Part shown: positions 45,867 through 56,669 of the stretch, one piece after another | Position numbering within the stretch: position 1 is the stretch's first letter | Layout of the letters: each line of letters begins with the position of its first letter | Assembly (NCBI GenBank): GCA_002049455.2 | Contig: KV918762.1 | Location: 558,001-622,000 of the forward strand | DNA from: Porphyra umbilicalis | Taxonomy: Eukaryota > Rhodophyta > Bangiophyceae > Bangiales > Bangiaceae | Direction of reading: 5' to 3' | Length of the DNA stretch: 64,000 bases | The notes under the pieces: model-generated | Databases searched by the model: none | What the model saw: the letters and a program-made list of their open reading frames with translations, nothing else | Told to the model about the DNA's origin: nothing | Translations under genes and position numbers: made by a program

Positions 45867-47018
45867 CAGGGTTGGCACCAATCAAATGCGTGCATTAAAT
45901 TAAATCAATTCAATACATATTTAATCTATAGATTGATCAGTTACCGTTCTCCCGTTTTTTTTGTGTTTTTAAACTTAATGCTAGAAGGCTGTCGCCTCGG
46001 GTCTCGGCCGCTGCCTGTGGTGCGACACGCGTCTTGGTGGCTGACGGTGCGAAGGCGGGGTGGTCACAACGGTGGAGAGCGGCAGCGGGGGCAGCCTCGG
46101 CTACAGTGGGGGCTCCTCAGGCTGTGTCTTGACGGCGCGAGCACGTGCACGTGATTGGGTCCGAATATGGATATAAGTCCGTCGGTCACGCGTGATTCGA
46201 CAACCGCTGTCTTGACGGGCCACCAAAACTGTCGTGATTAGATTGTTTGAAACGCGGCATCTGGAGTTGGCAGATCGCATCTCACAGCGATTGCAAGGAA
46301 GTTTCGGACACAGCGCGCCTGCTACGTTGCCGCAACCACGCAAGCGGGCCTCGCCGATGAGGATTCGCCTCATCGCAGTCACGTGGCCGCACGACATGAT
46401 CCAAAGAGAGCTCTCGTCCAATCATTCGTGTCAGATGCAGGGCCGCCCAACAGGCTATTTCTTTTCCGAGCACGTTCACGTGTGCGAGATTTGTTCAAAA
46501 CTCTCGCACACGTGAACGTGCTCGGCCCGGATCGGCCCGAATCGGCCCGTTTCGGCCCGTTTCGGACGGTAAGTCCGTTCGTGCGCGGGTCACCCGATCA
46601 CTCCAATGATGTCCAAACTGGTCGACGTGATTGGGGCGTGATTGGAACGTCGCGTTCCCATTGGCTAGCACGCACTTGTGCACGCCGTGCACGCGTCGTT
46701 AAGACAGACCCTCACTCACCCTCTCCTCGCACTGGACGGACAACGGCGACCACCTCGGCTTCTCCGCTCTTCTCTCTTCCATCTCAGGATGACCGACGCG
46801 CCACTCAGTGTGAACTGTAAAAAGTCCACCACCGACCGAGGCAAGCCAGCACCCTCGGACCAGCGACGCGGCGGCGACTTGGATGGTCAGACAGAGCCCG
46901 CAGTCGAAGTCACATGCAGCAATTAAACCACTGATTAATTGAAGAATCGAGATTTAATAGATTAATCTATTGATTAATCGATCCGAGATGTAAAAAATCG
47001 CGATTTTTTCCATCCCTG
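45867..47018. mobile_element. Non-autonomous hAT element with 8-bp target duplication
   Basis: 1152 bp. Both sides carry CCTCAGAT (45859-45866 and 47019-47026), and uninterrupted R copies show this octamer once at the same place (near 50150, reverse strand). Ends are CAGGGTTGG on the left and CAGGGATGG on the reverse of the right, the classic hAT start CAGGG. Both subterminal zones are AT-rich, the right one holding AAAAAATCGCGATTTTTT (46993-47010 region). No transposase is visible. Confidence 0.85.
46466..46525. other. Perfect 24-bp hairpin inside the hAT element
   Basis: Arms 46466-46489 and 46502-46525 are exact reverse complements, loop 12 nt (46490-46501). Each arm includes CACGTG-like cores (TTCACGTG / CACGTGAA). 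It is followed by three to four tandem TCGGCCCG(A/T)-type units to about 46565. Role unknown; could be a transposase-binding, transcription-factor (E-box) or cruciform site. Confidence 0.85.
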
Positions 47019-47060
47019 CCTCAGATCCCTGAGGACACGAATGCAGACTGCCACCTCTCA

Positions 47061-48367
47061 CACACCCAGTTAAGACTGGCCGATGCGAGTCTTACGGCTT
47101 TTCAACTCGTTTCCGGACAATACGGACATTCTATTGGACGATCATTCACTGTCCACTACAGGAACGACAGGGCATTGGGCAATACAACAAATACTACAAC
47201 TACTCTACACTTTTGGGCGTTTCTTCTCTCTCACCACGCAGCTTCCGCGCTGCCCCCCGCGCCTGGCCATTCTGCAGCGTCTGGAGGACACGTGGCGTAT
47301 CTCCTGCGCGACACACAATGTGAAAAGGGGATGGATGGTGCGCATTTACTCGGCCTCGTCACATGATTCCGATCGATCCCCGCCTCCATGGGGTCGCGCA
47401 CGCAGCTGAAAGATGAAGTCGACAGAAGTGCATGTCGCGTAGTGTTCGCACATGTCTCGGCTCCGACGTACAGAAAATGAGGACAAAAGGCACTCTGATG
47501 GGGTTACTTCTTTGACGCCGAGCAGGGGCGCTCTGCACTCCATCACATTGGCCATATCTAAATAGTACCAAGGGTGGATGCGCATGGACACCTCCCTCCT
47601 CGCCCCCTACCCCACTCCGTCCAGGGCAGCTGAAGCCTCTACTTGATAGTTTCATCTCGTGGTGCACCCTCCGCCGTGCTACGTCCTCCTGTCGCCGCAT
47701 CCAATCGCCACCACGCCTTCGCCCCACCACCTCCCCCCCCCACTGCTCCACCAGCCCCTCCCCCCCTGCCCCACGCACCGCCCCTGCCGATGTCTGAATG
47801 ACAACAACACATGACCGTGGCCACAGAGAGCAAGAAATAGCCAGCCAGTGTAACGACAAGCAGAGATAAGTGACAAAAAAGGCACTGCATCGGCCAACAA
47901 GAGGTCAAATACGCATACCAGGGCCATCGAGTTAGATCTCGCGGTGTACTCGATGCTTGGTAGGGCCGCCATACCACGCTGATGCTGATGGAACAAACGC
48001 CGAATCACATAAACGAATGCTTCATACCGCTTCAAGGGGGGGATTGGGGGGGGGAGACTCGTCCCGGCACCACTCTCCACGCACAAGCGACGAAATGGCA
48101 CAAACGACGGGCAAACAGCATCGCGTGCTCCCATGTATTGTGGTAGAGGCGGGGGAACTCGGAGGGAGCAGCACAAGTGGTGGGAGAGGGAGGGACGGAC
48201 GATGACGAGCGTTGGCAGCGGTGGACTCCGTGGTGGTGGTGGGGGGCAGGACGACTGCCGGGCTGTTCCTGAGGGGTGAGATTGACTGTTTTCTGTAAGT
48301 AAACGGGCGACGTGTCCTCTGAAGCTTCAAAACTTTCAACCCAGAAGACACGGCTCAACTAGGTGTG
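47061..48367. mobile_element. Non-autonomous CMC/Chapaev-like element, 4-bp duplication
   Basis: 1307 bp flanked by CTCA (47057-47060 and 48368-48371). Ends CACACCCAGTTAAG and, on the reverse strand of the right end, CACACCTAGTTGAG (12 of 14 match). CAC-starting ends plus a 4-bp duplication fit Chapaev-type members of the CMC superfamily. It splits R copy A at a point that is continuous in other R copies. No transposase visible. Confidence 0.6.
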
Positions 48368-48496
48368 CTCAAGCGGAGAGCAAGTCTCGTGGTCTAAGTG
48401 TATGTGTGCATCACTACACTCTGGGAGCACCCTATCCTAAAGGCCAGGGAATAGTGACAGCCGATGCCAGTTCGTGTGAAAAACACACATGCTCTA

Positions 48497-48945
48497 TTGC
48501 TAACCTCCAAAAAATGGCGGTTGCAGAGAGAAGGCAGGCAGAGCCGACGACACAGCATAGAAATGAAGTCGGATTGGCTGTTCGACAAGCCACGATCGTA
48601 CTCTTGGCTGAGAGTTGCCGCCAGTAATCTTGCAAGCCAATCAACGTGTCTTGCAGGGGTCACGCAGAGCCATTGCAACCCACAATGAGAATTCCTGAGA
48701 TTTTTGGGCCGCTTGCTTGGGCCTGAAGAGGGCATGGAGAGGGTTTTGGGCGAGACCAGTGACTTGTCATGAGATCAATATATTTCTCCAGATTTCTTGA
48801 GATCCTGATGTGCGTTTCCAGCGCCCAGAGCTGCATGAGGAGACTGTGTAAGGAACTCACATGATTCCTAGCGTTTTGATTGGTCCACGTACGCTGTTGA
48901 ATGATTGCAACCACTCTGCAACCTCCATATTTTGGAGGTCAGCAA
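48497..48945. mobile_element. TA-flanked MITE, TTGCT group
   Basis: 449 bp between TA (48495-48496) and TA (48946-48947). The 32-bp terminal repeats agree at about 29 positions and open TTGCTAACCTCC and TTGCTGACCTCC. Each end contains an ACCTCCA...TGGAGGT small palindrome. Third member of the TTGCT group in this window. Confidence 0.7.
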
Positions 48946-48947
48946 TA

Positions 48948-49736
48948 ATCGTAAGATAGCTTTTCGATAGTTATTGAGAGGGCCCGTCCAATCTGAGGTT
49001 GCTTGGATGCGACCGAATGTGGCACAAGAGGCGCTAGCCGGCCCACGGGCGCGAGGTGCTAGCCGGCCCACGGGCACTATTACTTACTATAGTTTGTCTG
49101 CCGTCGATGGCAGGACGCGCTCATAAAGCTCCAGGAACGCCTTCTCATTCGGACTTGGAGCTGCACAGGCACTCGAAGCTTGACTAGTCTCAGAGACTTG
49201 GTGACCTTGCCGCTAGAGGGACTCTGATTGGCCACGTTCGTCGCTGTCACAATCAGGGACTGTCATAGAAATCGGCTTCGAGCCGGGACGGCTGTGTTGA
49301 TGGCTCTAACAAAGTCCTGGACAGGTACCTCGCTGACAGAACGCTGTGGGCGGATTGTGATTTCTCTGGACGAGAACCCGGGAACGTCCGGCGTTTGTTC
49401 GCCGGACGAACACTCGAACGAAAGCCGAACGACTCTGTGTCGTTCGGGTTCGTCCGAGGCCTTTCGGGTTTCGTCTGAGGGCACCATGTTTCTGACGATC
49501 CAAACCCATCGCGAATGGGCTTGGGATGGGGTCCGCTGGGCTGGGCGATGGGGATGGATGGGGCCGCAAAGCCAATCCAAACCCGTCGCGGATGAGACGG
49601 ATGGGCTTTTTCTTTTTTTCGAATGGGCGTTTCCAGGCAACGGCGTGGTCCCAGTTCCGGCCGTGAGAGTTCTAACTGGCGAGGCCCTCCGGAGAGTCAG
49701 CTTGTGATCCTCGGCAGGCTCGGCCGGTTCATATTT
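48948..49736. other. Intergenic, nothing recognised
   Basis: Contains a short hairpin, CCGAACGAC and GTCGTTCGG (about 49426-49448), and CGAACGAA words shared with 41290-41430. No gene. Confidence 0.45.
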
Positions 49737-50050
49737 TCCTGGCCTTTACGACGGGGTGCTCACAAAATGTAGTGATGCATATATGTACTTAGACCAAGGG
49801 ACTTGCTCTCAGTTTCAGAAGTGGCAGTCTGCATTCGTGTCCTCAGGGATCTGAGAGTATCTCCACCAATGGAGCCAACCGTCCAACCCAACGGCCACGT
49901 GTGCGCAACGTGTGGCACTGTCACTGGCTCTCCAAACCCAGAGCCTAAACTAAGAAGATCACGTCTCAAACTTGGGCTCGCCTGGACGTCACTGGCGTTG
50001 GGTATTTTTTGTGGCACGCCAGTATTCTCACAGACGTGCTGCACACAACT

Positions 50051-50765
50051 TCCCTGGCCTTTAGGACAGGGTGCTCTCAAAAAGTAGTGATGGACACATA
50101 TACTTAGATATCGGGACCTGATCTCCGTTTCAGAGATGGCAGTCTGCATTCGTGTCCTCAGGGATCTGAGGGCGTGTCAGCGTTGGAAGGGTCGCGATGA
50201 CGCTAAATAGCGAATAGAAGTACGTGGCTGAGAAGGACTCTCCTGCCACAAGGGTCACAGGGCCCGGACAGCGCCTGCCCCTCTGCCCCCCCCCACCGCC
50301 CCGAGTTGCGCGCGGCGACCGCGCGCAGCGACTTCCGGGGTTCGACGCGCCCAAGATGACCCGCGGGTGATCGTGCCTGCGCGCCGTCTTCTGTTGCGGC
50401 GGTGCGTCGGCGGTTGCTGACGCCACCTAGCTGCGCGGTTGGAGGCACCCCATCGCACGGCGATCAGTCCTACCCGCCCGCCCGTGCGCCGTGTCGGCCG
50501 CCCTGCCCTCCTTGCGCAGATGCGCTGCGCGGCGTTGTGACAGCCCCTCCTGTGGGCGTCGCGCGACGCCGGCGGGCCGCCGCCGCTGCGGTGGCAGCGG
50601 CGGTACCCCTTTCGCCGCCTCACATTCTCCCCGCCACGGCAGCGTGGCTGTACGTGCCCCCGTGCGCGCTCGCGGTTATGGAGCCGGCCGGCGTGCCCGG
50701 TGTCGATGCGTCGCCGAGCGCGCCACCGCCCTGAAGGCCAGGGTATTGCACGCACGTGCCTTGAA
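50051..50765 (-). mobile_element. R-family HINE-like element B (intact)
   Basis: 715 bp inside S-A. Starts TCCCTGGCCTTTAGGACAGG, ends with palindrome GCACGCACGTGC then CTTGAA. Near the 3' end CCGCCCTGAAGGCCAGGG is an inverted copy of the 5' terminus set about 28 bp in, the asymmetric terminal repeat of Helentron-type elements. No target duplication. Non-coding. Confidence 0.75.
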
Positions 50766-50961
50766 GTCCATGACTGCAAGATCGTCACGCAACTATCTGC
50801 AAGCCACGGGTCACGCTTTCTTTTGGCTTTAAAGATCCAAACAGGGAACCAGGGGTTGGCCAAACGACTCGGGGTGTCTTCAAACAGGCCTGTTTGGAGT
50901 GGCGCTGCCGTTCAAGCTCCAAAAGAAGGGCGATCCCACGAGACGACCGCGAGATGCAACT

Positions 50962-51673
50962 TCCTGGCCTTTAGGACAGGGTGCTCTCAAAGTGTAGTGA
51001 TGCACACATATACTTAGATCAAGAGACTTGCTCTCTGTTTCAGGAGTAACAGTCTGCATTCGTGTCCTCAGGGATCTGAGAGCGCGTCAGTGCTGGAAGG
51101 GTCGCGATGACGCTAAAAGCGAATGGAGTTACATGGCTGGGATGGACTGTCCTGCCACAAAGGTCACAGGGCCCGGACGGCGCTTGCCGCCCTGCCCCCC
51201 CCACCTTTCCGAACTGCGCGCGGCGACCGCGAGCCGTGACTTCCGGGGTTCGACGCGGCCGCGATGACGCGCGGGTGATCGTGCCTGCGCGCCGGCTTCT
51301 GTTGCGGCGGCGCGTCGGCGATTGCTGACGTCATCTAGCGGCGCGGTTAGGGGCGCCCCGTCGCGCGGCGGTCAATTCCATCCGGCCGCCCGTGCGCCGT
51401 GTCGGCCGCCCCGCTCGCCGTGCGCAGGTGCGCCGCGCGGCAGAGTGACAGCCCCGCCCGTGGGCATCGCGCGACGCTGGCGGGCCGCCGCTGCTGCGGT
51501 GGTGGAAGCGGCACCCCTTTCCCCGCCCGACGCCCCCCCCACCACGGCAACGTGGCTGTACGTGCCCCCGCGTACGCTCGCGGCCATGCAGCCGGCCGGC
51601 GTGCCCGGTATCGATGCGTCGCCGAGCGCGCTACCGCATTGAAGGCCAGGGTATTGCACGCACGTGCCTGGAA
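50962..51673 (-). mobile_element. R-family HINE-like element C (intact)
   Basis: 712 bp inside S-A. Starts TCCTGGCCTTTAGGACAGGG after a T and ends GCACGTGCCTGGAA before a T. Comparison with S-1, which lacks it, shows insertion without target-site duplication. Confidence 0.75.
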
Positions 51674-51891
51674 TCAGGGATTAGAAAATGTGAACAGGTC
51701 TATATATGGGTCGTCAAAGCCCCGTCACACCCTAGGTTTGGAGCGAATCCCAGCCACCAGTGCTCCAACCGTCCAAACGGCCAAACGGTGCCACATTTGG
51801 CTATTTGGGCGGTTGGAGCCATTAGTGGCGATGCTCTGAGGGCGTGTTAGCGTCGGAACGGTCGCGATGACGCTAAAAGCGAATAGAGTTA

Positions 51892-52443
51892 GAGCATCTC
51901 CATCAATGGAGCCAACCGTCCCACGCAACGGCCACGTGTGCACAACGTGTGGTGCTGTCACTGGCTCTCCAGACGCAGAGCTAAAACCAAGCCGATCACG
52001 TCTTAAGCTTGGGCTTGCCTCGACGTCTCTGGCACTGGGCCTCTTTTGTGGCACGCCAGTATTCCCACAAATGCACTACAGAGAATCTCCATGACTGCCA
52101 GATCGTCTCGCAGCTGTCTGCAATCCAAGGGTCACACTTTCCATTGGCTTTCGTGGTTCGAACAGGGAACCAGGGGTTGGCCAAACGACTCGGGGCGTCT
52201 CCAAACAGGCCTGTTTGGCGTGGCGCAGCCGTTCAAGCTCCGAAAGAAGGGCAATCCCGTGAGGCCACCACGAGATGCATTAACGGATTGGAAAATGTGA
52301 ACAGGTCTATTCATGGGTCGTCACAGCACCGTCACATCCCAGATTTGGAGCGAATCCCAGCCACCAGTGCTCCAACCGTCCAAACGGCCAAACGGTGCCA
52401 CGTTTGGCTGCTTGGACGGTTGGAGCCATTGGTGGAGACGCTC
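51892..52443 (+). mobile_element. Harbinger-like MITE S-1 (intact)
   Basis: 552 bp flanked by TTA (51889-51891 and 52444-52446). About 30-bp terminal inverted repeats, GAGCATCTCCATCAATGG left and GAGCGTCTCCACCAATGG from the right, followed by CCAACCGTCC in both. TTA duplication and size fit Tourist-type PIF/Harbinger MITEs. Non-coding. Confidence 0.85.
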
Positions 52444-52446
52444 TTA

Positions 52447-53008
52447 GAGCGCCTTCACCAATGGATCCAATCACCCAACTGCCTAAACGTGGCACTGGTT
52501 TGCCAAACGGGCATTGGTGGCTTGGATGCGATCCAAAACTAGGGTGTGACGGTCCAAAAATAGACCATCCTCACATATTCTAGTCGCCTAATCGACCTCG
52601 TGTCCATGACACGCGATTGCTCTAGTTTCGGATCTTCAACGGCAGGGCAGTCCAAACGGGCCCGTTTGGAGGCGCGCCACTCCAAACAAACCAGTTTGGA
52701 TGCGCCCCCAACCGTTTGGCCATCCTCTAGTTCCATTTTGAGCCAACCTACGCCAATGGAAAGCGTGACCCGTGGCATGCAAACAGTGACATGGCGATCG
52801 GCCATCCACCGAGAATCTTTGTCGGGCATTCGTGGATGGTCTGTCGGCCACAAAAGAGGCCCACCCATAGTAAGCATCCAGGGAAGCCCAAGATTGAGAC
52901 GTCACCTTCTTTGTTTTGGATCGACGTTTGGAGAGCCAGGGACAGGGCCACACATTGTGCACTCGTGACTTTCGGCTTTGTCTTTTGGCTCCATTGGTGG
53001 AAACTCTC
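52447..53008 (+). mobile_element. Harbinger-like MITE S-2, head-to-tail with S-1
   Basis: 562 bp sharing one TTA with S-1 (52444-52446) and followed by TTA (53009-53011). Ends GAGCGCCTTCACCAATGG and, from the right, GAGAGTTTCCACCAATGG. Inner part partly inverted relative to S-1. Adjacent insertion into the duplicated TTA of a relative is typical of these MITEs. Confidence 0.75.
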
Positions 53009-53011
53009 TTA

Positions 53012-53843
53012 CAGCCGTTCTCGCAAAAACCTCGCACGCCAACTGTTGCACCACTCTTGCAATTCCAGGCACGTGCGTGCAACACCCTGGCCTTCAGGGC
53101 GGTGGCGCGCTCGGCGACGCGTCGACACCGGGCACGCCGGCTGGCTCCATGGCCGCGAGTACGCCCGGGGGCACGTACAGCCACGTTGCCGTGGCGGGGG
53201 GGGCGTGGGCCGGGGAAAGGGGTGCCGCCACCGCCACCGCAGAGGGGGCGGCCCGCCGGCGTCGCGCAACGCCCACGCGCAGGACCGTCACCCCGCCGCG
53301 CAGCGCATCTGCGCGCGGCGGGCGGGGCGGCCGACACAGCGCACGGGTTGGCGGGTGGAATCGACCGCCTCGCGACGGGGCGCCTCTAACCGCGCCAGTA
53401 GATGGCGTCAGCAATCGCCGACGCGCCGCCGCAACAGAAGCCGGCGCGCAGGCACGATCACCCGCGGGTTGTCTTGAGCGCTTCGAACCCCGGAAGTCGC
53501 TGCGCGTGGTCGCCGCGCGCAACTCGGGGCGGTGGGGGGGTCAGGCGGGCGCGCGCCGTCCGGGCCCTGTGACCCTTGCGGCAGGGCAGTCCCTCTTAGC
53601 AACGTAACTCTATTCGCTTTTAACGTCATCGCGACCCTTCCAACGCTGACGCGCCCTGAGGACACGAATGCAGACTGCCACCTCTGAAACGGAGAGCAAG
53701 TCCTGTGATCTAAGTATCTGTGTGCATCAGTACACTTCGAGAGCACCCTGTCCTAAAGGCCAGGGAAATCGGCCTCTGCGACCCCCTGCAGGCCGATTTG
53801 TAATAGTTGTGTCACAGTTGGCGTGCGATGTTTTAAAGAGAGA
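53012..53843. mobile_element. Small inverted-repeat element T, split by R copy D
   Basis: Own sequence about 53012-53062 and 53767-53843 (~125 bp). The halves are imperfect inverted repeats of ~50 bp with a perfect 14-bp core, CGCACGCCAACTGT (53033-53046) against ACAGTTGGCGTGCG (53814-53827). Family and exact ends uncertain. Confidence 0.5.
53063..53766 (+). mobile_element. R-family HINE-like element D (intact)
   Basis: 704 bp, opposite orientation to B, C and F. TTCCAGGCACGTGCGTGCA at 53063, AAGGCCAGGGA at the other end; both outer bases are A on the plus strand, that is T on the element strand. Confidence 0.75.
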
Positions 53844-54383
53844 TCAGATGTACGCGGCTGAGAAGGACTGTCCTGCCACAAAGGTCACAGGGCCCAGACA
53901 GCGCCTGCCCCCCTGCCCCCCACCACCGTTCCGAGTTGCGAGCGGCGACCGCGTGCAGCGACTTCCGGGGTTCAACGCACCCGCGATGACCCGCGGGTGA
54001 TCGTGCCTGCGCGCCGGCTTCTGTTGCGGCGGCACGTCGGCGGTTTCTAACGCCATCCCGCGGCACGGTTAGAGGCGCCCCGTCGCGCGGTGGTCGATCA
54101 CATCCGCCCGCCCGTACGCCTTGTCGGCCGCGCGCAGGTGCGCTGTGCGGCGGGGTGACGGCCCCACCCGTAGGCGTTGCACCACGCCGGCGGGCCGCCA
54201 CCACCGCGGGGGCCGCGGCGGCACCCCTTTCCCCGCCTCACGCCCCCCCCGCCACGGTCACGTGGCTGCACGTGGCCCCGTGCGTGCTGGCGGCCATGGA
54301 GCCGGCCGGCGTATCCGGTATCTGTGCGTCGCCGAGCGCCCCACCGCCCTGAAGGCCAGGGTATTGCACATACGTGCCTGGAA

Positions 54384-55200
54384 TCAGGAACCTGGTATTG
54401 AGAGCAAACCCTGCAACGTCGATCCCATCTTCAAATTGGGAAATTTAGAGGCTCAACGTGTGGCACGCTGAATGGAGAGCCCATTCTGGAGGCTCTGTTT
54501 GGGGCCAGGCGCAGTGTAGTTGGGCATCGACCTGTCTGAAAAGAGCCAAGTGACGGTTTGAATGGGGTTTTCATTGCTGAGTAATGCGTAGCCCCATTCT
54601 AGTAGACCAAGTCCGAATGAAAGCGAAGGAGCGCTAAGGGATCTCGATCAGCGTTTAAAGAGACGAAACCAAAAAGTGTGCCCAACAATCGCGGTGAGAA
54701 TCGGGCCACCGAAGAAGCGATACGCGGCGAGGCGGGCAAACCGGCGAGCGGGCATCGTCACGGGCGCTATCTGCATCGTGCGGAAGGCTCGTCGCGAGAT
54801 ATCAACAGGTCAGATGTCTTGGCCGTTGACACTCTCGAGAGCTGTTTTGAAACCGCCCAGTTTGGAGGGAAGTGCAGTGATTAGTTGAACCAGTGAATCG
54901 AATCAATCTGTCGTCCTGGATGGCATCACTTTTCTCAAAAGCTGCACTTTTGGAAACTAGTAGACGCCACAAACTGTCCGTTTCGGTGCCACATGCACAA
55001 TGCTCGGTTGAAGCTGGGTCGCGTCATCGGATGAGATCGTGCGTGAGTGGGCCACTGGAGGTGCGCGAAGCGCTCTGCGCATTGGGTGGACACAGCGACG
55101 CCTCAGAATGGATGGCCAGCCGGTCACGTGACCAACTGGGCATCTTTTTGACGTTGGAATGGCCACCGCGCTAACGCCCTCGCTGGCTCTGGAAGCGTGA
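54384..55200. other. Intergenic, nothing recognised
   Basis: Moderate GC. A short inverted pair GAATGGGG / CCCCATTC lies near 54558-54600. Two overlapping ~70-codon frames at 54676-54888 show no domain. Confidence 0.4.
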
Positions 55201-56669
55201 CGGCAGTCAGCGCCGCGACTCGTCAGGGGCGGCCTCGCGGCCCCTCAGCCGTCCGACGTGTGCCGCACCCGTCGTTTTAGTCTGACGCGAGCCGCTCGAC
55301 CCCCCAGCCTTCCAACGTGTGTGGCGTGGGGGCGTCTGATTCCCGCCGTTAAATGGGTCTGCGTTGTCAGGCTGCGGTGGCGGGTCTCTCCGGCTCGTCC
55401 CACCCGCTCGCTTACATTATATCTGGCGGGCACGGCGCCGCTATGGACCAGCTACACGTGGGACGACGAGACACATGGGCGCTGTTCGGTCCTCATCCGC
55501 GACCAGTTATTGGGAGCCAGGGCCCCTGCGGGGCGGTCCAGGCTGACGCAGTTCCCCCACCTTCGCTCACCCGCCGTCGGACGGCCGGTGGGATTGGGCT
55601 GGCGGCGAGGACGCGTCTCCTCTGTGTGCGGAATCGCGCCGTGGTGGTGGGACGTTTGTGCAGCGCGCGCGCGCCGCCTGCCATCCCGCTCACCCCTCCC
55701 CCCCACCCGCCCCGCCCACCCCTCCCGCCCTCTTTCACCGCGCTCATGACACGAGTGAAGGGCGCCAACGACACGTGACGACGCCGGGCGCAACTTCATC
55801 GCAACGGTCGTGCTGCCACCCAGCCCTCTCCGCCTTGCACCTGCGCGGGGCCGTGTGACCACGGCAACGCGGACGCCCCTCCCCCCGCCCCCCCCCCTCC
55901 TCCTGAACGGTGCGCTCCACCCTGCCTCCCTTCCCGCCTCTGGTCCCTCAGCTGTGCTGGTCACAGGGTGGACGGAGCCATGTACAGTCCTCCCCCCCCA
56001 CCGCCTTGCGCTTTTGGGCCCTCCTCTCCCCGAAATCACTCCCGCCCCCCTCCTGCAGGCGGGGGTGTTGGCCGGCCGCTTACAAACGGCGGCCGGCCTC
56101 CGGCATCACACCGGCTACCCTGCCCTCCTCACCCCGGCTGCCTTGGACCTGACGCCGAACCCGCCGATCCTGACGACTGACGTGTTCGTCGACTCGTCGA
56201 CGACGACGGGCATTATCACGCTGAAGCCGGCGGCGAGTACCCCCGTCGGTGGAGCCCGCCTTGTCGACCAGCGGGCCCGCCACGCGGGCCCCCTTGGCGC
56301 AGCCCCCCTCGACGCCCGGCGGGCCCCCCACAGGGCCCCCGCGCCGCCCCGTGGTGGAGCCCGGAACGAGGACCCGCGGGCGCCCCACGCGGCTCTCAAC
56401 GGTGCAGCTCTCTGCGACGACCGGCGGGCCCGCGACACAGATCCCCTCGCTGGAGCCCCCCGCGACGACTGGCGGGCCCGTCTGACGACCCAAGGCGTTG
56501 GCCGCCGGGGCAACCTGTCGACGACCACCGGCGCTCGTACGGCTCTTGGCCGCTGCCACCCCCGTCCTCGTGCGCCCACGGGTACGCCAGCACGGGCGAG
56601 CCGTGGCCAACCGGTGGGTCAGACCCCACCGGTAGCTGATCTTCCGCGTGGCGGCCGCCGCCGTACCCG
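55201..56669 (+). other. GC-rich upstream region of the SANT/NAM-like gene
   Basis: A plus frame (55810-56748) is open and Pro/Arg/Ala-rich, without a recognisable domain. It may hold the promoter and 5' exons of the gene at 57 kb. Confidence 0.35.

Larger units (their letters stand above)
45063..48450 (+). mobile_element. R-family HINE-like element A, split by two transposons
   Basis: Copy of the R family in the orientation TTCCAGGCACGTGCGTGCA...AAGGCCAGGGA. Its own sequence is 45063-45866, 47027-47060 and 48372-48450; the rest is a hAT element (45867-47018) and a CMC-like element (47061-48367). It also carries an internal duplication (about 45440-45630 against 45640-45840), making it longer than the other copies. 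Non-coding, GC-rich. Outer flanking bases fit T|T insertion seen from the element strand. Confidence 0.7.
49855..51836 (+). mobile_element. Harbinger-like MITE S-A, carrying two R insertions
   Basis: Own sequence 49855-50050, 50766-50961 and 51674-51836, about 555 bp. Terminal inverted repeats GAGTATCTCCACCAATGG and, reverse of the right end, GAGCATCGCCACTAATGG. Flanked by TGA on both sides (49852-49854, 51837-51839), a 3-bp duplication as in PIF/Harbinger elements. Inserted into R copy F. Confidence 0.75.
49737..54383 (-). mobile_element. R-family HINE-like element F, host of the nested cluster
   Basis: Own segments are 49737-49854, 51840-51891 and about 53847-54383, together about 707 bp, the same as intact copies B, C and D (704-715 bp). 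It starts TCCTGGCCTTTA after a T and ends CCTGGAA before a T. Two blocks interrupt it: Harbinger-like S-A, and the row S-1, S-2, T. Confidence 0.75.

Noticed and set aside
53847-54383. A separate truncated sixth copy of the R family
   Set aside because: Its length and position exactly complete R copy F, interrupted by later insertions, so it is not an extra copy.
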